A stretch of DNA of 64,000 nucleotides. Origin: Paenibacillus mendelii. GTDB taxonomy: Bacteria; Bacillota; Bacilli; Paenibacillales; Paenibacillaceae. Positions 45,535 to 53,728 of the stretch are shown one piece after another. The translations under genes were made by a program, and so were the position numbers. The notes beneath the pieces are model-generated. The model did no database searches. It saw only the letters and a program-made list of their open reading frames with translations, and was not told the DNA's origin. Where the stretch lies: positions 62,001 through 126,000 of the forward strand of contig NZ_JANHOF010000013.1 in the NCBI RefSeq assembly GCF_024498075.1, given 5' to 3'. The first letter of the stretch is position 1. Each line of letters opens with the position of its first letter.

Positions 45535-46134
45535 ATGCCGACAATACCGAATTTTCCACCGGCCCTTCTGGAGGAACATCGCCGTTGGCATCACGAGAAC
45601 CATCAAGCTGACCCTAATAATCTACCGCCCGGATATGGAGAGCGGTTTCTGCAGTTTCACCGGAATTATATAGGCCGTGCGCTGCAATGGTATAACCAGA
45701 TGGGATACGACCCCCGCCTTGTCGCACCATGGCAGGAGGTGCCGGCAGCAATTCGCAATTCCCCTTGCTACAATCAAGCGGCCGAGATGCGGATTCGCTT
45801 TAATCCCCAGTCATTTGCTTCGGCAGATGAGCTAGGGGCTTTGATTGAAGGCTCTAACTTGCATGGCTGCATGCACCTGGAAGCCGCCAGGATTTACGGT
45901 GAGTCGGATATGAACGATTTCGATCTCGCTCCGCGCAATACGATTTTCTACAATATTCATACCATGATTGATGGTTGGTACCAGCAATGGGAACGGGCGA
46001 AGGGTCTTCGGGGAACGGGGAAAGCGGACAGATCCAAGCGGACGGTCATCCGCGGTATCGATGGAAGCAGGAGCCGGATTCAAGTGAAGCCGGCCGCGTC
46101 TAAGAAGACCGCTTCGCCGAAATGGAAGAAATGA
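45535..46134 (+). CDS. Short tyrosinase-like (type 3 copper) protein
   Basis: A 199-residue protein with the landmarks of a coupled binuclear copper site. FLQFHRNY (His42) resembles the CuA motif FLPWHRxY, with further His at 15, 19, 20 and 23. HGCMH (His110, His114) and NTIFYNIHTMIDGWYQQW (His142) resemble the CuB motif HxxxH ... DPIFWLHHxxIDxxW. It has no signal peptide. The C terminus is Lys/Arg/Ser-rich. GGAGG is upstream. Known bacterial tyrosinases are about 270 residues or longer, so this would be a minimal form. Copper binding and oxidase activity are inference; a spore-coat role is suggested only by its neighbours. Confidence 0.65.
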   Translation: MPTIPNFPPALLEEHRRWHHENHQADPNNLPPGYGERFLQFHRNYIGRALQWYNQMGYDPRLVAPWQEVPAAIRNSPCYNQAAEMRIRFNPQSFASADELGALIEGSNLHGCMHLEAARIYGESDMNDFDLAPRNTIFYNIHTMIDGWYQQWERAKGLRGTGKADRSKRTVIRGIDGSRSRIQVKPAASKKTASPKWKK

Positions 46135-46258
46135 ATCGAGGCCGCGCCAGCGTTCACTGGAGCAGCCTCGGGTGGAGTGGGAGGTACGATTGGCAGGAGA
46201 CGGAATCCGTCCGGTACGGACAACTGCTGTGTCGCCCGCGCACGTTATGGTTTTTAGA

Positions 46259-46927
46259 CTAGCTTACGATGTGATTGAGGAGAGCGCGGAATACGCCGGC
46301 ATAATAGGAGGCGGGCCGTGTTACAAAGTCTGAAGCATAGACGATACGCTCCGTTTCCTGAAGCCGGCCGCCGCTCCCGTACTCCATGCCAGAGGCGGTT
46401 ACATACGCCAACCGATTCTCGAACAAGGCGATCATATCATCCAGATCAGCTTCATAAACGCCGGCGACCTCTTCGGCTTGCAGTTGAAGAGCCGACAGCG
46501 TACCCTCATAAACAAAGCCATGTACTGAACTAATCTCGCGATCAATGAACGGAACACCCTTAGCCGTGCCAACGGCTTCGTGTCTGGCTTCGCCCAGCGG
46601 CAGCAAGGATTCGTACTGGACGCCGACACCAAGCTCCTCCTCGACTTCCCGGGACGCATCCTGCATCGTCTCGCCAGCCGCCAGGTGACCGGCGGCTGTT
46701 ATGTCATAATGGAGTGGAAAGGTGTCCTTATTCGCGCTGCGCTGTTGGAACAAGACAAGCTTGCGCCCTCCGTCTTGACGGATCAGCCAGCAGTGAAAGG
46801 AGCGGTGCCAGTAGCCCATGGCATGCACCGTACTGCGTGCAGCCGTACCGATCCAAGTCTCTGCTTCGTCATAGATATCGAAGCGTTCTTCTTGCTCGTC
46901 TCCTTCTTCACTCCGGGTGAGACCCAT
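46259..46927 (-). CDS. Nudix hydrolase (isopentenyl-diphosphate-isomerase-like branch)
   Basis: A 222-residue Nudix protein. The box GHLAAGETMQDASREVEEEL fits GX5EX7REUXEEXGU exactly. The N-terminal FDIYDEAETWIGTA and VHAMGYWHRSFHCWLI resemble YfcD/IDI-type enzymes. Substrate is unknown. The start ATG lies one base after the mscL stop, so the two are tightly coupled. Confidence 0.9.
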   Translation of the reverse strand: MGLTRSEEGDEQEERFDIYDEAETWIGTAARSTVHAMGYWHRSFHCWLIRQDGGRKLVLFQQRSANKDTFPLHYDITAAGHLAAGETMQDASREVEEELGVGVQYESLLPLGEARHEAVGTAKGVPFIDREISSVHGFVYEGTLSALQLQAEEVAGVYEADLDDMIALFENRLAYVTASGMEYGSGGRLQETERIVYASDFVTRPASYYAGVFRALLNHIVS

Positions 46928-46928
46928 C

Positions 46929-47435
46929 CTACGACACCAGGCTGCCTTCTGCTGCGCTATGCGGTTCGGAAATATGGGAGGTGCAATGTGAGCAGCGGGT
47001 CGCTTTCAGGGGGATTTTGGACAAGCAGTACGGGCAATCCTTCTCTGTTGGTTCCACTGCTGCAGGCTCTTCTTCCTTAGCGTTCATTCTCCGCAAGGTA
47101 TTCGCGCCCTTCACCATTAAGAAGATACAGAAAGCGACAATCGTAAAATCGATAATGACGTTAATGAACTGGCCGTAGGCAATAACGACGGCGCCGTTTG
47201 CCTTCGCTTCAGCAAGTGTCTTCGACGGCTCGTCTATTTTGCCGGTATCCAGGGTAAGGAACATATCAACGAAATTGACGTTGCCGAGAATTTTGCTGAT
47301 CGGCGGCATGATCATATCGTTGACCATCGAAGTCACGATCTTACCGAATGCGGCGCCGATAATAACCCCCACAGCTAAATCCAGCACATTTCCTTTTACT
47401 GCAAATTCTTTAAACTCCTTTAAGACCTTCATCAT
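46929..47435 (-). CDS. mscL: Large-conductance mechanosensitive channel MscL with zinc-ribbon tail
   Basis: A 168-residue pressure-relief channel. The N-terminal [24 protein letters not shown] and second helix [20 protein letters not shown] are the MscL core. The C terminus carries an extra CPYC-x12-CSHC zinc ribbon not needed for channel function, which may tune gating or bind a partner. AGGAGG lies 11 bases before paired ATGs. It opens the operon with the Nudix gene. Confidence 0.95.
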   Translation of the reverse strand: MMKVLKEFKEFAVKGNVLDLAVGVIIGAAFGKIVTSMVNDMIMPPISKILGNVNFVDMFLTLDTGKIDEPSKTLAEAKANGAVVIAYGQFINVIIDFTIVAFCIFLMVKGANTLRRMNAKEEEPAAVEPTEKDCPYCLSKIPLKATRCSHCTSHISEPHSAAEGSLVS

Positions 47436-47545
47436 CTTACAAGACGCCTCCTGCTGATATTTTCGTTCTATTATAACTCAGACTTGTTCTTACAGACAGT
47501 GCTGAATGAGAGAGAAGGGCGAGGTTATTTTTCCTGTCGTAAAAA

Positions 47546-47574
47546 AAAGGATTATATGTAAAAATGTCGAATTT
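47546..47574 (+). promoter_or_regulatory. Sigma-H promoter of the sporulation-type kinase
   Basis: AAAGGATTA (47546-47554), 11 bases, GTCGAATTT (47566-47574). This fits the sigma-H consensus RnAGGAwww-N11-12-RnnGAATww at every fixed position. It lies 44 bases before the coding start. Confidence 0.75.
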
Positions 47575-47617
47575 TACCTTTGGAGCTTACTACTGATGCA
47601 ATCGAGGACAGAACTAA

Positions 47618-49423
47618 ATGGATGAACTGATTTTGTCTGATAAATGGATGTTTCTTCTGTTGGCACTGGCTATAAATCTGTTTGCCTCTTTTACGATGTT
47701 TAATATGATTGGACATCCGAAGCTAACCGGTACCTTCCGAAATTACTGGCTGTTCAACGGAGCGCTCGTATATGGACTCGGATTGTGGGTATCCCGGTTC
47801 ATTATTGACCTTGCGACGGATAACATGATCATCATGGATTGGACGTCTGTGTTTAAGCTGGTTTCTTCGACGGTAACGGCCTTCTTCGCTTTTCGCTTCC
47901 TTCGCGTGGATAATTGCCGGCCCTTGCGAATTATCGTAAGCGGCTTATTGATGGCGGCGGGCACGAGCGCCTTGAATTATGCCTGCTTGATGGGAGACCA
48001 AATTCAAGCCTATGAGTTTAAACCCTGCTTTGCCATTATCGCTTTTATCGTGAGCTTTGCAGGCGCGGTTGGCTCATTCTACTTGTATGAACGGCGCAGG
48101 GGCTCGTACCTGCTGATAGCTGGTCTGGCACTGGGACTTTCCGGAATCGTTGTTCAATTGCTGGGCATCGTGGCGATCACGATCACTTACGATGTCGTGC
48201 TGACGGCGGATCGGCTCAATGAATACATGGGGCTGCTTGCCGTTGTGCTTGGTGTTGCAACCTCAGTTATCTTCGCATTCAGCTTGATCGCCCGATTCGT
48301 GGATCAGCGCTTCAGGGCTATGTACGAAAGATATCGGCTGCTCGTGGAGAATTCGATCGACATGATCGCCATTATCCGTGATGGAAGGTGGGAATACGTG
48401 AATCGTTCGGGGATCGCCATGTTCGAAGCATCAGGGGAAGGCGATCTGATCAACCAGTCTATCTACCATTTCCTTCAGCCCAAATGCCATGACAAGATGC
48501 GGCGCATGCTGCAGGTGACAGAGGGGGGTGTGCAGTCCGCTCCGGTCGAGTTGGAATGGTATTCGGTCAAGGGCAGACCCTTCCCTACCGAGGTCATTCA
48601 GACTTGGGCACGATTGCCCGGTAAACCGGCCCTTCAAGTTATTATCCGGGACATCTCTGAACGCAAGAAAAACGAGGAGCTCCTTATCAATTCGGAGAAG
48701 CTGTCTGTAGCAGGGCAATTAGCAGCCGGCATCGCCCACGAAATTCGCAATCCCTTAACGTCGTTAAAGGGCTTCCTGCAGCTGATCGCTTCCGGAAGGC
48801 AGAATAACAAAAATTATTTTGATATTATGAAATCGGAGCTGACCCGCATTGAATCGATCGTAAGCGAGCTGCTTATGCTGTCTAAGCCTCAGATCTATGA
48901 ATTATCCTACAGGGATCTCCGGCACGTCATGCGGGAAACGGTGACGCTGCTGGAAGCCCAGGCGCTGCTGCACAGTATCGAGCTGGACATTCAATACGGA
49001 GAAGAGGCGTTATGGGTACACGGGGTGGAGAACCAGCTTAAGCAGGTCTTCATTAATGTGCTCAAGAATGCGATCGAAGCGATGGGAGATGGAGGAAGCA
49101 TCCAAATCGTTTGCGTACGAGAAGGCGGGGATGTTATCGTGCGCATACAAGATTATGGACCGGGTATTCCGCGGGAACAGATGGCGAAGATCGGGCAGCC
49201 CTTCTATACCACGAAGGATAAGGGAACCGGTCTCGGCCTGATGGTAAGCTACAAGATCGTCGATAACCATCAAGGAAACGTAAGCGTAAATAGCACGCTG
49301 GGATCAGGAACCACATTCGAAATTAGTCTCCCTTACAATAATCCTGAAGAATCGTCCAACGGAGGCAGTTCGAACAAAGTGACGCCGATTCATCGAAGCA
49401 AACAGGAGGACGATGCTAAGTGA
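47618..49423 (+). CDS. Sporulation-type sensor histidine kinase with degenerate MHYT sensor
   Basis: A 601-residue kinase. Seven membrane helices (about 10-225) resemble an MHYT domain, but the motif positions read VSRF (in GLGLWVSRFIID) and LNYA (in GTSALNYACLMGD), so the metal-ligand His are gone. A PAS domain follows (about 240-355), then HisKA with AAGIAHEIRNPLTSLKGFLQ (His374) and a HATPase with NVLKNAIEAM and GTGLGLMVS. The HEIRNPLTxLKGFLQL text is typical of KinA-KinE kinases that feed Spo0F. The sigma-H promoter supports a role in starting sporulation. Confidence 0.85.
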   Translation: MDELILSDKWMFLLLALAINLFASFTMFNMIGHPKLTGTFRNYWLFNGALVYGLGLWVSRFIIDLATDNMIIMDWTSVFKLVSSTVTAFFAFRFLRVDNCRPLRIIVSGLLMAAGTSALNYACLMGDQIQAYEFKPCFAIIAFIVSFAGAVGSFYLYERRRGSYLLIAGLALGLSGIVVQLLGIVAITITYDVVLTADRLNEYMGLLAVVLGVATSVIFAFSLIARFVDQRFRAMYERYRLLVENSIDMIAIIRDGRWEYVNRSGIAMFEASGEGDLINQSIYHFLQPKCHDKMRRMLQVTEGGVQSAPVELEWYSVKGRPFPTEVIQTWARLPGKPALQVIIRDISERKKNEELLINSEKLSVAGQLAAGIAHEIRNPLTSLKGFLQLIASGRQNNKNYFDIMKSELTRIESIVSELLMLSKPQIYELSYRDLRHVMRETVTLLEAQALLHSIELDIQYGEEALWVHGVENQLKQVFINVLKNAIEAMGDGGSIQIVCVREGGDVIVRIQDYGPGIPREQMAKIGQPFYTTKDKGTGLGLMVSYKIVDNHQGNVSVNSTLGSGTTFEISLPYNNPEESSNGGSSNKVTPIHRSKQEDDAK

Positions 49424-49448
49424 CGGTATCCTCCTCCTGTTTCTTTTT
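49402..49448 (+). terminator. Rho-independent terminator overlapping the kinase stop
   Basis: ACAGGAGGA (49402-49410) pairs with TCCTCCTGT (49432-49440), followed by TTCTTTTT. Confidence 0.7.
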
Positions 49449-49497
49449 GCCTGTGTTAAGAAGCGAACAATCCATACAACTGCAAAGCCGGATAAGG

Positions 49498-50421
49498 CTA
49501 ATGGAGCAATAATAGCAACCCCTTAGCCGCTTGCGCGGATAAGGGGACGGACCCTACCGTCTCACCGTCACCGAATACTCTAGTTGGAGCGGGACCGTCG
49601 GCAGAAACGGCGACGGCTCGTCCCCGGAGCAGCGTGACATAGGACAGCCGGGTATGTGTACCGCTCAGCAGTGTCGGGAAAAGCCGCAGCAGTTGGAAAG
49701 GTTTACAGCTGTGTACGACGCACACATCGAGCAAACCGTCCGTAGACGAGGCATCAGGACAGATGCGCAATCCGCCCCCATATGAGGGGGTATTGCAAAT
49801 TGCGGACAGCCAGCCGCGCTCGAAGCTGTGTTCCAAGCCGTCGATTGTAAGCTGCAGCCTTCGCGGCTGATAAGTCAGCAGTGTTTGGAAGACGCCGATG
49901 ATATAAGCGAGCGACCCGGCACGCAGCAGATTGCACAGCTTTTTGTACGACGATTGATTGACCGCGTCTGCGACAGCAGCATCGAAGCCGATCGCAAGCG
50001 CTGTCAATACCAGCCGTGGAAGAGCGGGTGAACCCCCGGTGAGCAGCAGCAGGTCGACCGGACGTGCTAACGACGTGAATACACGTTCGAGCGCTTGAAG
50101 CGGCTGCTTGGGAATGCCGAAGGCACGTGCGGTATCGTTGCCCGAGCCTGCCGGAACTATACCGAGCGGAATGCCGCTGCCTGCTAATACGGGCAGCAGC
50201 CCATGAAGCGTGCCGTCCCCGCCGATAACGATGACCGCTTTGATATCTTCGCTTGGGCGAAGCTCCAATTCCGTGCGGATGCGTGCGCTTGCCTTATCAG
50301 GACAGCTCGTCAGGATCGCGAGATAGGGAATTCCGCGCCGTTTGACATCCGCCTCCACCTTCTTCCATACGCGTCTCCCCCTGCCGCCTCCGGCCTGTTC
50401 ATTCACCGCAAAAATCCACAT
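49498..50421 (-). CDS. Diacylglycerol/sphingosine-kinase-family lipid kinase (DagK/YtlR-like)
   Basis: A 307-residue kinase with the DAGK catalytic fold: IVIGGDGTLHGLL and GIVPAGSGNDTARAFGIP, then a beta-rich C-terminal domain with SYGGGLRICPDASSTDGLLDV. It would phosphorylate diacylglycerol or a related lipid for reuse. The frame is complete at family length. Monocistronic. Confidence 0.9.
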   Translation of the reverse strand: MWIFAVNEQAGGGRGRRVWKKVEADVKRRGIPYLAILTSCPDKASARIRTELELRPSEDIKAVIVIGGDGTLHGLLPVLAGSGIPLGIVPAGSGNDTARAFGIPKQPLQALERVFTSLARPVDLLLLTGGSPALPRLVLTALAIGFDAAVADAVNQSSYKKLCNLLRAGSLAYIIGVFQTLLTYQPRRLQLTIDGLEHSFERGWLSAICNTPSYGGGLRICPDASSTDGLLDVCVVHSCKPFQLLRLFPTLLSGTHTRLSYVTLLRGRAVAVSADGPAPTRVFGDGETVGSVPLSAQAAKGLLLLLH

Positions 50422-50577
50422 CTGCTGCTCTCTCCCGTCATGTTCAAACCGATGTCCTGAAGTTATGGCTTATATTATATGATGCTGCCGGGAGGATTGA
50501 AACTTCTTTTTTCATGCCGCGTACGTTTGTTGTATCATGGTAAGAGAAACTTGAGGAGTATGCCGAAAGGGGTTTTT

Positions 50578-50637
50578 ATGAAGAATATGCTCAGGCTCCG
50601 AGATCGCGGATGCCTTAAGCATTTTTTTGAAATGTGA
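50578..50637 (+). CDS. Possible 19-codon leader peptide overlapping a terminator
   Basis: ATG 50578 follows AAAGGGG by five bases and the frame runs MKNMLRLRDRGCLKHFFEM to TGA at 635-637. Codons 4-17 make up the terminator hairpin at 50587-50628, so ribosome position could decide whether the hairpin forms, as in an attenuator. The only supports are ribosome site and layout; the peptide itself has no known match. Confidence 0.35.
   Translation: MKNMLRLRDRGCLKHFFEM
50587..50628 (+). terminator. Terminator or attenuator in the leader
   Basis: ATGCTCAGGC (50587-50596) pairs with GCCTTAAGCAT (50612-50622) with one mismatch and one bulge, then seven T residues. No gene ends just before it. Confidence 0.65.
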
Positions 50638-50833
50638 AGCTATGTGGTTAAGGATAAGAAAGGAATATGGCAGATCGGTAGTTATCCGCACGAGGGCTGC
50701 TATCGATGTGTAAGAGGAGAAGATGGCTGCCGGTAATCTCCCATCGATCGACCGTGGTTCTATACGGGTTGCCGCTGCGGTATGCGGAGCGGGGGCGGAT
50801 AAGCTATAATGACGTGAGGAGGCGATATAAGAG

Positions 50834-50965
50834 ATGGCCGAACCTTTGAAAGCGATGCACGACGGGCCTATATTGCTGCCAATCGCCTTGCGCGTTCAAT
50901 TGAAAAGGACGCCCTTGGATAAAGGGCTATTCATAGCATTAAAGACCGGGGGTGATGAACGATGA
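50834..50965 (+). CDS. 43-residue small protein coupled to the exporter gene
   Basis: The product MAEPLKAMHDGPILLPIALR continues for 23 more residues and has no membrane helix. AGGAGG stands 11 bases before the ATG, and the TGA overlaps the ATG of the exporter (ATGA), so translation of the two is coupled. TATAAT at about 50803-50808 could be its -10. It is too short to be found by routine calling. I do not recognise it. Confidence 0.55.
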   Translation: MAEPLKAMHDGPILLPIALRVQLKRTPLDKGLFIALKTGGDER

Positions 50966-52032
50966 CCATCGGTGCTCGCGTATTGAAGACAGGTCTTGCG
51001 GTTGCACTCGCCGTGTTTGTTAGCGGATTAATCGGCTTTGCGTCGCCGATTATCGCAACGGTTGCAGCCATATTTACGATTCAACCGTCCATATCACGAT
51101 CCTGGCAGCAAGTAAGCGATCAGCTGCAGACGAATGTGCTGGGTGCGGTCGTTGCCTTGATTGCAGTTAAATTATTCGGGCATACCGCGATAGCCGTTGG
51201 ACTTGTATGTATTATTGTCATACTCATCAGCATCCGGCTGCGGATGGAAAGCACGATCGGATTGACACTGGTAACTGTAGTTGCCGTCATGGAGGCAACC
51301 GGGGGTGAGGGCTGGGTGTTTGCGCTCCAGCGTTTTTCGATGGTGCTTACCGGTATGGGGGCAGCCTTTTTAGTCAATCTGCTCGTATTTCCGCCTCGTC
51401 CCCGCAAGCAGTTCACCGAGCAGGTGCATGAAGCGTATGCAGAGCTTTCTCTGCTTCTTCGTATGGCCATTTCCAATGAGCTGCGGGAGGATGTACATAG
51501 GAATGAGAAGGATAAGCTGCACCGCACGCTGCGCAAGCTCGAGGAACGGTATACGCTCTTTGAAGAAGAGCGGACCCTGCGTGCAAGCCGCAAGCTGATC
51601 AAGGCCAGGCAGCTGCTCCTATCGAAGCAGTTGATTAAGACACTGCAGCAGGGAGCGGATCTATTGGACGTGGTGGAGGAGCATTATTTTGCTGCTCCGG
51701 AGGCAAGCAAGTGGGCGAGCCGTTTCGACCGCCAGATTGAAGATTTGACCAAATACCATGAGCAGATTCTGCTGAAAATCGAGGGGAAAGTGAAGCAGGG
51801 GGCCATATTCGAACCGGAGGAGGAACGGGAGACGCGGCTTGCCATGCAGTTAACCGATTATCTGGTTGAAGATTCCGATGACCGCAAGAGGCTTGTGTTT
51901 GTCGCCTCTGCCATATTCGAATATTCCTATCACCTGCGCAGGCTGGAGCGACTTTCCGACCAGGTTATGCAGCGTGATGCTGAAGCTGATGGCAAGCCAG
52001 CCGGCAAATCCGAGTCGGTACCGGAACATTAA
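50962..52032 (+). CDS. Aromatic acid exporter family protein (FUSC/YqjA-like)
   Basis: A 356-residue protein. The N-terminal half has five or six membrane helices with the ArAE motif ASPIIATVAAIFTIQPSISR; the C-terminal half is a long helical cytoplasmic domain rich in Arg, Glu and Lys. Relatives (B. subtilis YqjA, E. coli AaeB) export aromatic acids or related stress compounds. It starts within the stop of the 43-codon ORF. The next gene is a dioxygenase that opens aromatic rings, though with its own promoter. Confidence 0.85.
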   Translation: MTIGARVLKTGLAVALAVFVSGLIGFASPIIATVAAIFTIQPSISRSWQQVSDQLQTNVLGAVVALIAVKLFGHTAIAVGLVCIIVILISIRLRMESTIGLTLVTVVAVMEATGGEGWVFALQRFSMVLTGMGAAFLVNLLVFPPRPRKQFTEQVHEAYAELSLLLRMAISNELREDVHRNEKDKLHRTLRKLEERYTLFEEERTLRASRKLIKARQLLLSKQLIKTLQQGADLLDVVEEHYFAAPEASKWASRFDRQIEDLTKYHEQILLKIEGKVKQGAIFEPEEERETRLAMQLTDYLVEDSDDRKRLVFVASAIFEYSYHLRRLERLSDQVMQRDAEADGKPAGKSESVPEH

Positions 52033-52117
52033 TGAAGGATAGGGAGGCCCGTCAATCCGAGTTTGGAGCGGCGGGCTATTCATATATCCATCATAAGATT
52101 TCAATCGAATGAGTTAC

Positions 52118-52164
52118 TTGACATAATTTAATATAAAACATATACTTACTTACATAAAGTAACT
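52118..52164 (+). promoter_or_regulatory. Sigma-A promoter with a palindromic operator (HxlR/MarR-like site)
   Basis: TTGACA (52118-52123) and TATACT (52141-52146) are exactly 17 bases apart. TTACTTACATAAAGTAA (52146-52162) is an inverted repeat over the start site, and AGTTACTT (52112-52119) is a matching half-site at the -35. TTACTT/AAGTAA arms are like those of YodB/CatR-type quinone-sensing repressors. Confidence 0.75.
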
Positions 52165-52183
52165 AAAAAAAGGAGAGATCCTT

Positions 52184-52948
52184 ATGATACCCGCATTATT
52201 TTTAGCTCATGGTTCACCGATGCTTGCGATTGAACAGACGCCTTATACGGCTTTTCTTGAGAAGCTGGGCCAGCAGATTCAACCGAAGGCGATTGTGGTT
52301 TTCACCGCTCATTGGGAGACGGAGAAGGTTACGATCTCTTCAATGGATGATGAATACGAGACGATCTATGATTTCGGCGGATTCCCGGATGAACTGTACG
52401 CGATTCAATACAAGGCCAAAGGCTCAACCGAAATCGCCTCGTTGGTGGCGGAGAAATTAGCTTCGCATGGTATTGCGGCAGAGAAGGATTCGCAGAGAGG
52501 GCTGGATCACGGCTCATGGACACTGCTTCACCGTATGTATCCAAGAGCAAATATCCCGGTTGTGCAAATATCGGTTAACCCGTACCGATCGCCTGAGGAT
52601 CAGTATAAGATCGGCGCCGCGCTTAAGGGATTAGGCGGCGAAGATATACTCGTTATCGGTAGCGGGGTGACGGTTCATAATTTGCGCGTGCTGAACTGGG
52701 GGCAGTCAACTCCGGAGCCATGGGCGGTTGAATTCGATGACTGGCTGCTCGATCGAATGGAGCAGCAGGATTTAACGTCACTGTTCCGGTATGCGGAGCT
52801 GGCGCCGCATGCCAAGCTGGCAGTACCAAGAGCAGAGCATTTCGTGCCGTTATTTATTGCGATGGGAAGCGGCAGCCAGCAGCAGGCCAGCGTTATACAC
52901 CGCAGCTACGATATGGGGACGCTCAGTTATCTTTGCTTGCAGTTTTGA
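52184..52948 (+). CDS. Class III extradiol ring-cleavage dioxygenase (DODA/YgiD type)
   Basis: A 254-residue non-heme metal dioxygenase. Metal and catalytic His are seen in FLAHGSPM (His9), FTAHWE (His43) and LDHGSWTLLHRMYP (near 108), plus GSGVTVHNLR (near 169). Family members cleave catechols such as DOPA with Fe2+ or Zn2+. AAGGAGAG precedes the ATG. The operator upstream fits induction by catechols or quinones. Confidence 0.9.
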   Translation: MIPALFLAHGSPMLAIEQTPYTAFLEKLGQQIQPKAIVVFTAHWETEKVTISSMDDEYETIYDFGGFPDELYAIQYKAKGSTEIASLVAEKLASHGIAAEKDSQRGLDHGSWTLLHRMYPRANIPVVQISVNPYRSPEDQYKIGAALKGLGGEDILVIGSGVTVHNLRVLNWGQSTPEPWAVEFDDWLLDRMEQQDLTSLFRYAELAPHAKLAVPRAEHFVPLFIAMGSGSQQQASVIHRSYDMGTLSYLCLQF

Positions 52949-52979
52949 GTCAGGAATGCCGAGGATGGCAGCAATAGAA

Positions 52980-53030
52980 ACAACATAAATAGCTGAACAG
53001 GTCTGGGGCCTGTTCAGCTATTTATGTTGT
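52980..53030. terminator. Very long bidirectional terminator
   Basis: A perfect 22-bp stem (52980-53001 with 53009-53030) and a 7-base loop between the convergent dioxygenase and YjzC-like genes; T-rich stretches lie within the stem ends. Confidence 0.88.
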
Positions 53031-53070
53031 TCATTCCAGGTAATACCGTCTGCTGGAGTCAGCGGCTGCT

Positions 53071-53355
53071 TTATTTGTCGCCGCGATCGACGTGACCACG
53101 GGGGCTCTTAGAACCGGAATTGGCGTTATCTTCAGCCTTCGGTACGAGACGCGGGTCGGTGTGTCCTTTATGATGGTTGTCGAAATCGAGCTCGGCAAGC
53201 TCCCATTCTGTAGATCCGAGCATGACGTCGGCTGGAAACGTTTGGCCGCGCTTCAATTTCTCCTCGCCGCCCCATTCGTTCTTGTACACGCCGTCGACTT
53301 CAACGGTTTCACCGGATACAGGTTCCATCTCATAATGGCGTTTTTTTTCGCTCAT
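53071..53355 (-). CDS. YjzC-like small protein
   Basis: A 94-residue soluble protein. VDGVYKNEWGGEEKLKRGQTFPADVMLGSTEW fits the YjzC family pattern (quoted here as separate known blocks VYKNEWG and GQTFPADVMLGSTEW). The tail is polar with HHKGHTDPRLVPK. AGGAGGAAG lies upstream. Function unknown. Confidence 0.75.
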   Translation of the reverse strand: MSEKKRHYEMEPVSGETVEVDGVYKNEWGGEEKLKRGQTFPADVMLGSTEWELAELDFDNHHKGHTDPRLVPKAEDNANSGSKSPRGHVDRGDK

Positions 53356-53442
53356 GAAGCACTTCCTCCTTGTGACTTATCGCATAGGCCGGTTCGATAA
53401 GAACCGTTAGTCAACATGTAGGATACCCGGTCTGCGGCAGCA

Positions 53443-53586
53443 TTATAAACCGTGCTTGGGAACCGCGCTGCGGTCGGCTTCCGATTGCTTCTGGCTGGCC
53501 TGTGCCTTACCTTGACCGGAACGGTCGGCCTTGGACTGCGCTTGACTGGCTTTACGCTGTAAATTGGAAGGCTGTTCACCTGACAT
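53443..53586 (-). CDS. Small polar protein, possibly spore-associated
   Basis: A 47-residue protein rich in Ser, Gln, Lys and Ala, with two similar runs, RKASQAQSKADRSGQ and KAQASQKQSEADRSA. AGGAGG ten bases before ATG 53586 is a strong ribosome site. Size and composition are like minor SASPs, but no signature proves it. Confidence 0.6.
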   Translation of the reverse strand: MSGEQPSNLQRKASQAQSKADRSGQGKAQASQKQSEADRSAVPKHGL

Positions 53587-53728
53587 GGTTGTTGGACCTC
53601 CTGAAAGTTTTTGCGGGCTATGCCCCGAAGGGGAGAGCAAAAACTCGCTTCGGAAGCATAAGCAAGCCATCTACAGTGTGCTGATTACGGAAGTTTTCTA
53701 TACATGTCAGGCGAGGCAATGGCTTCCC

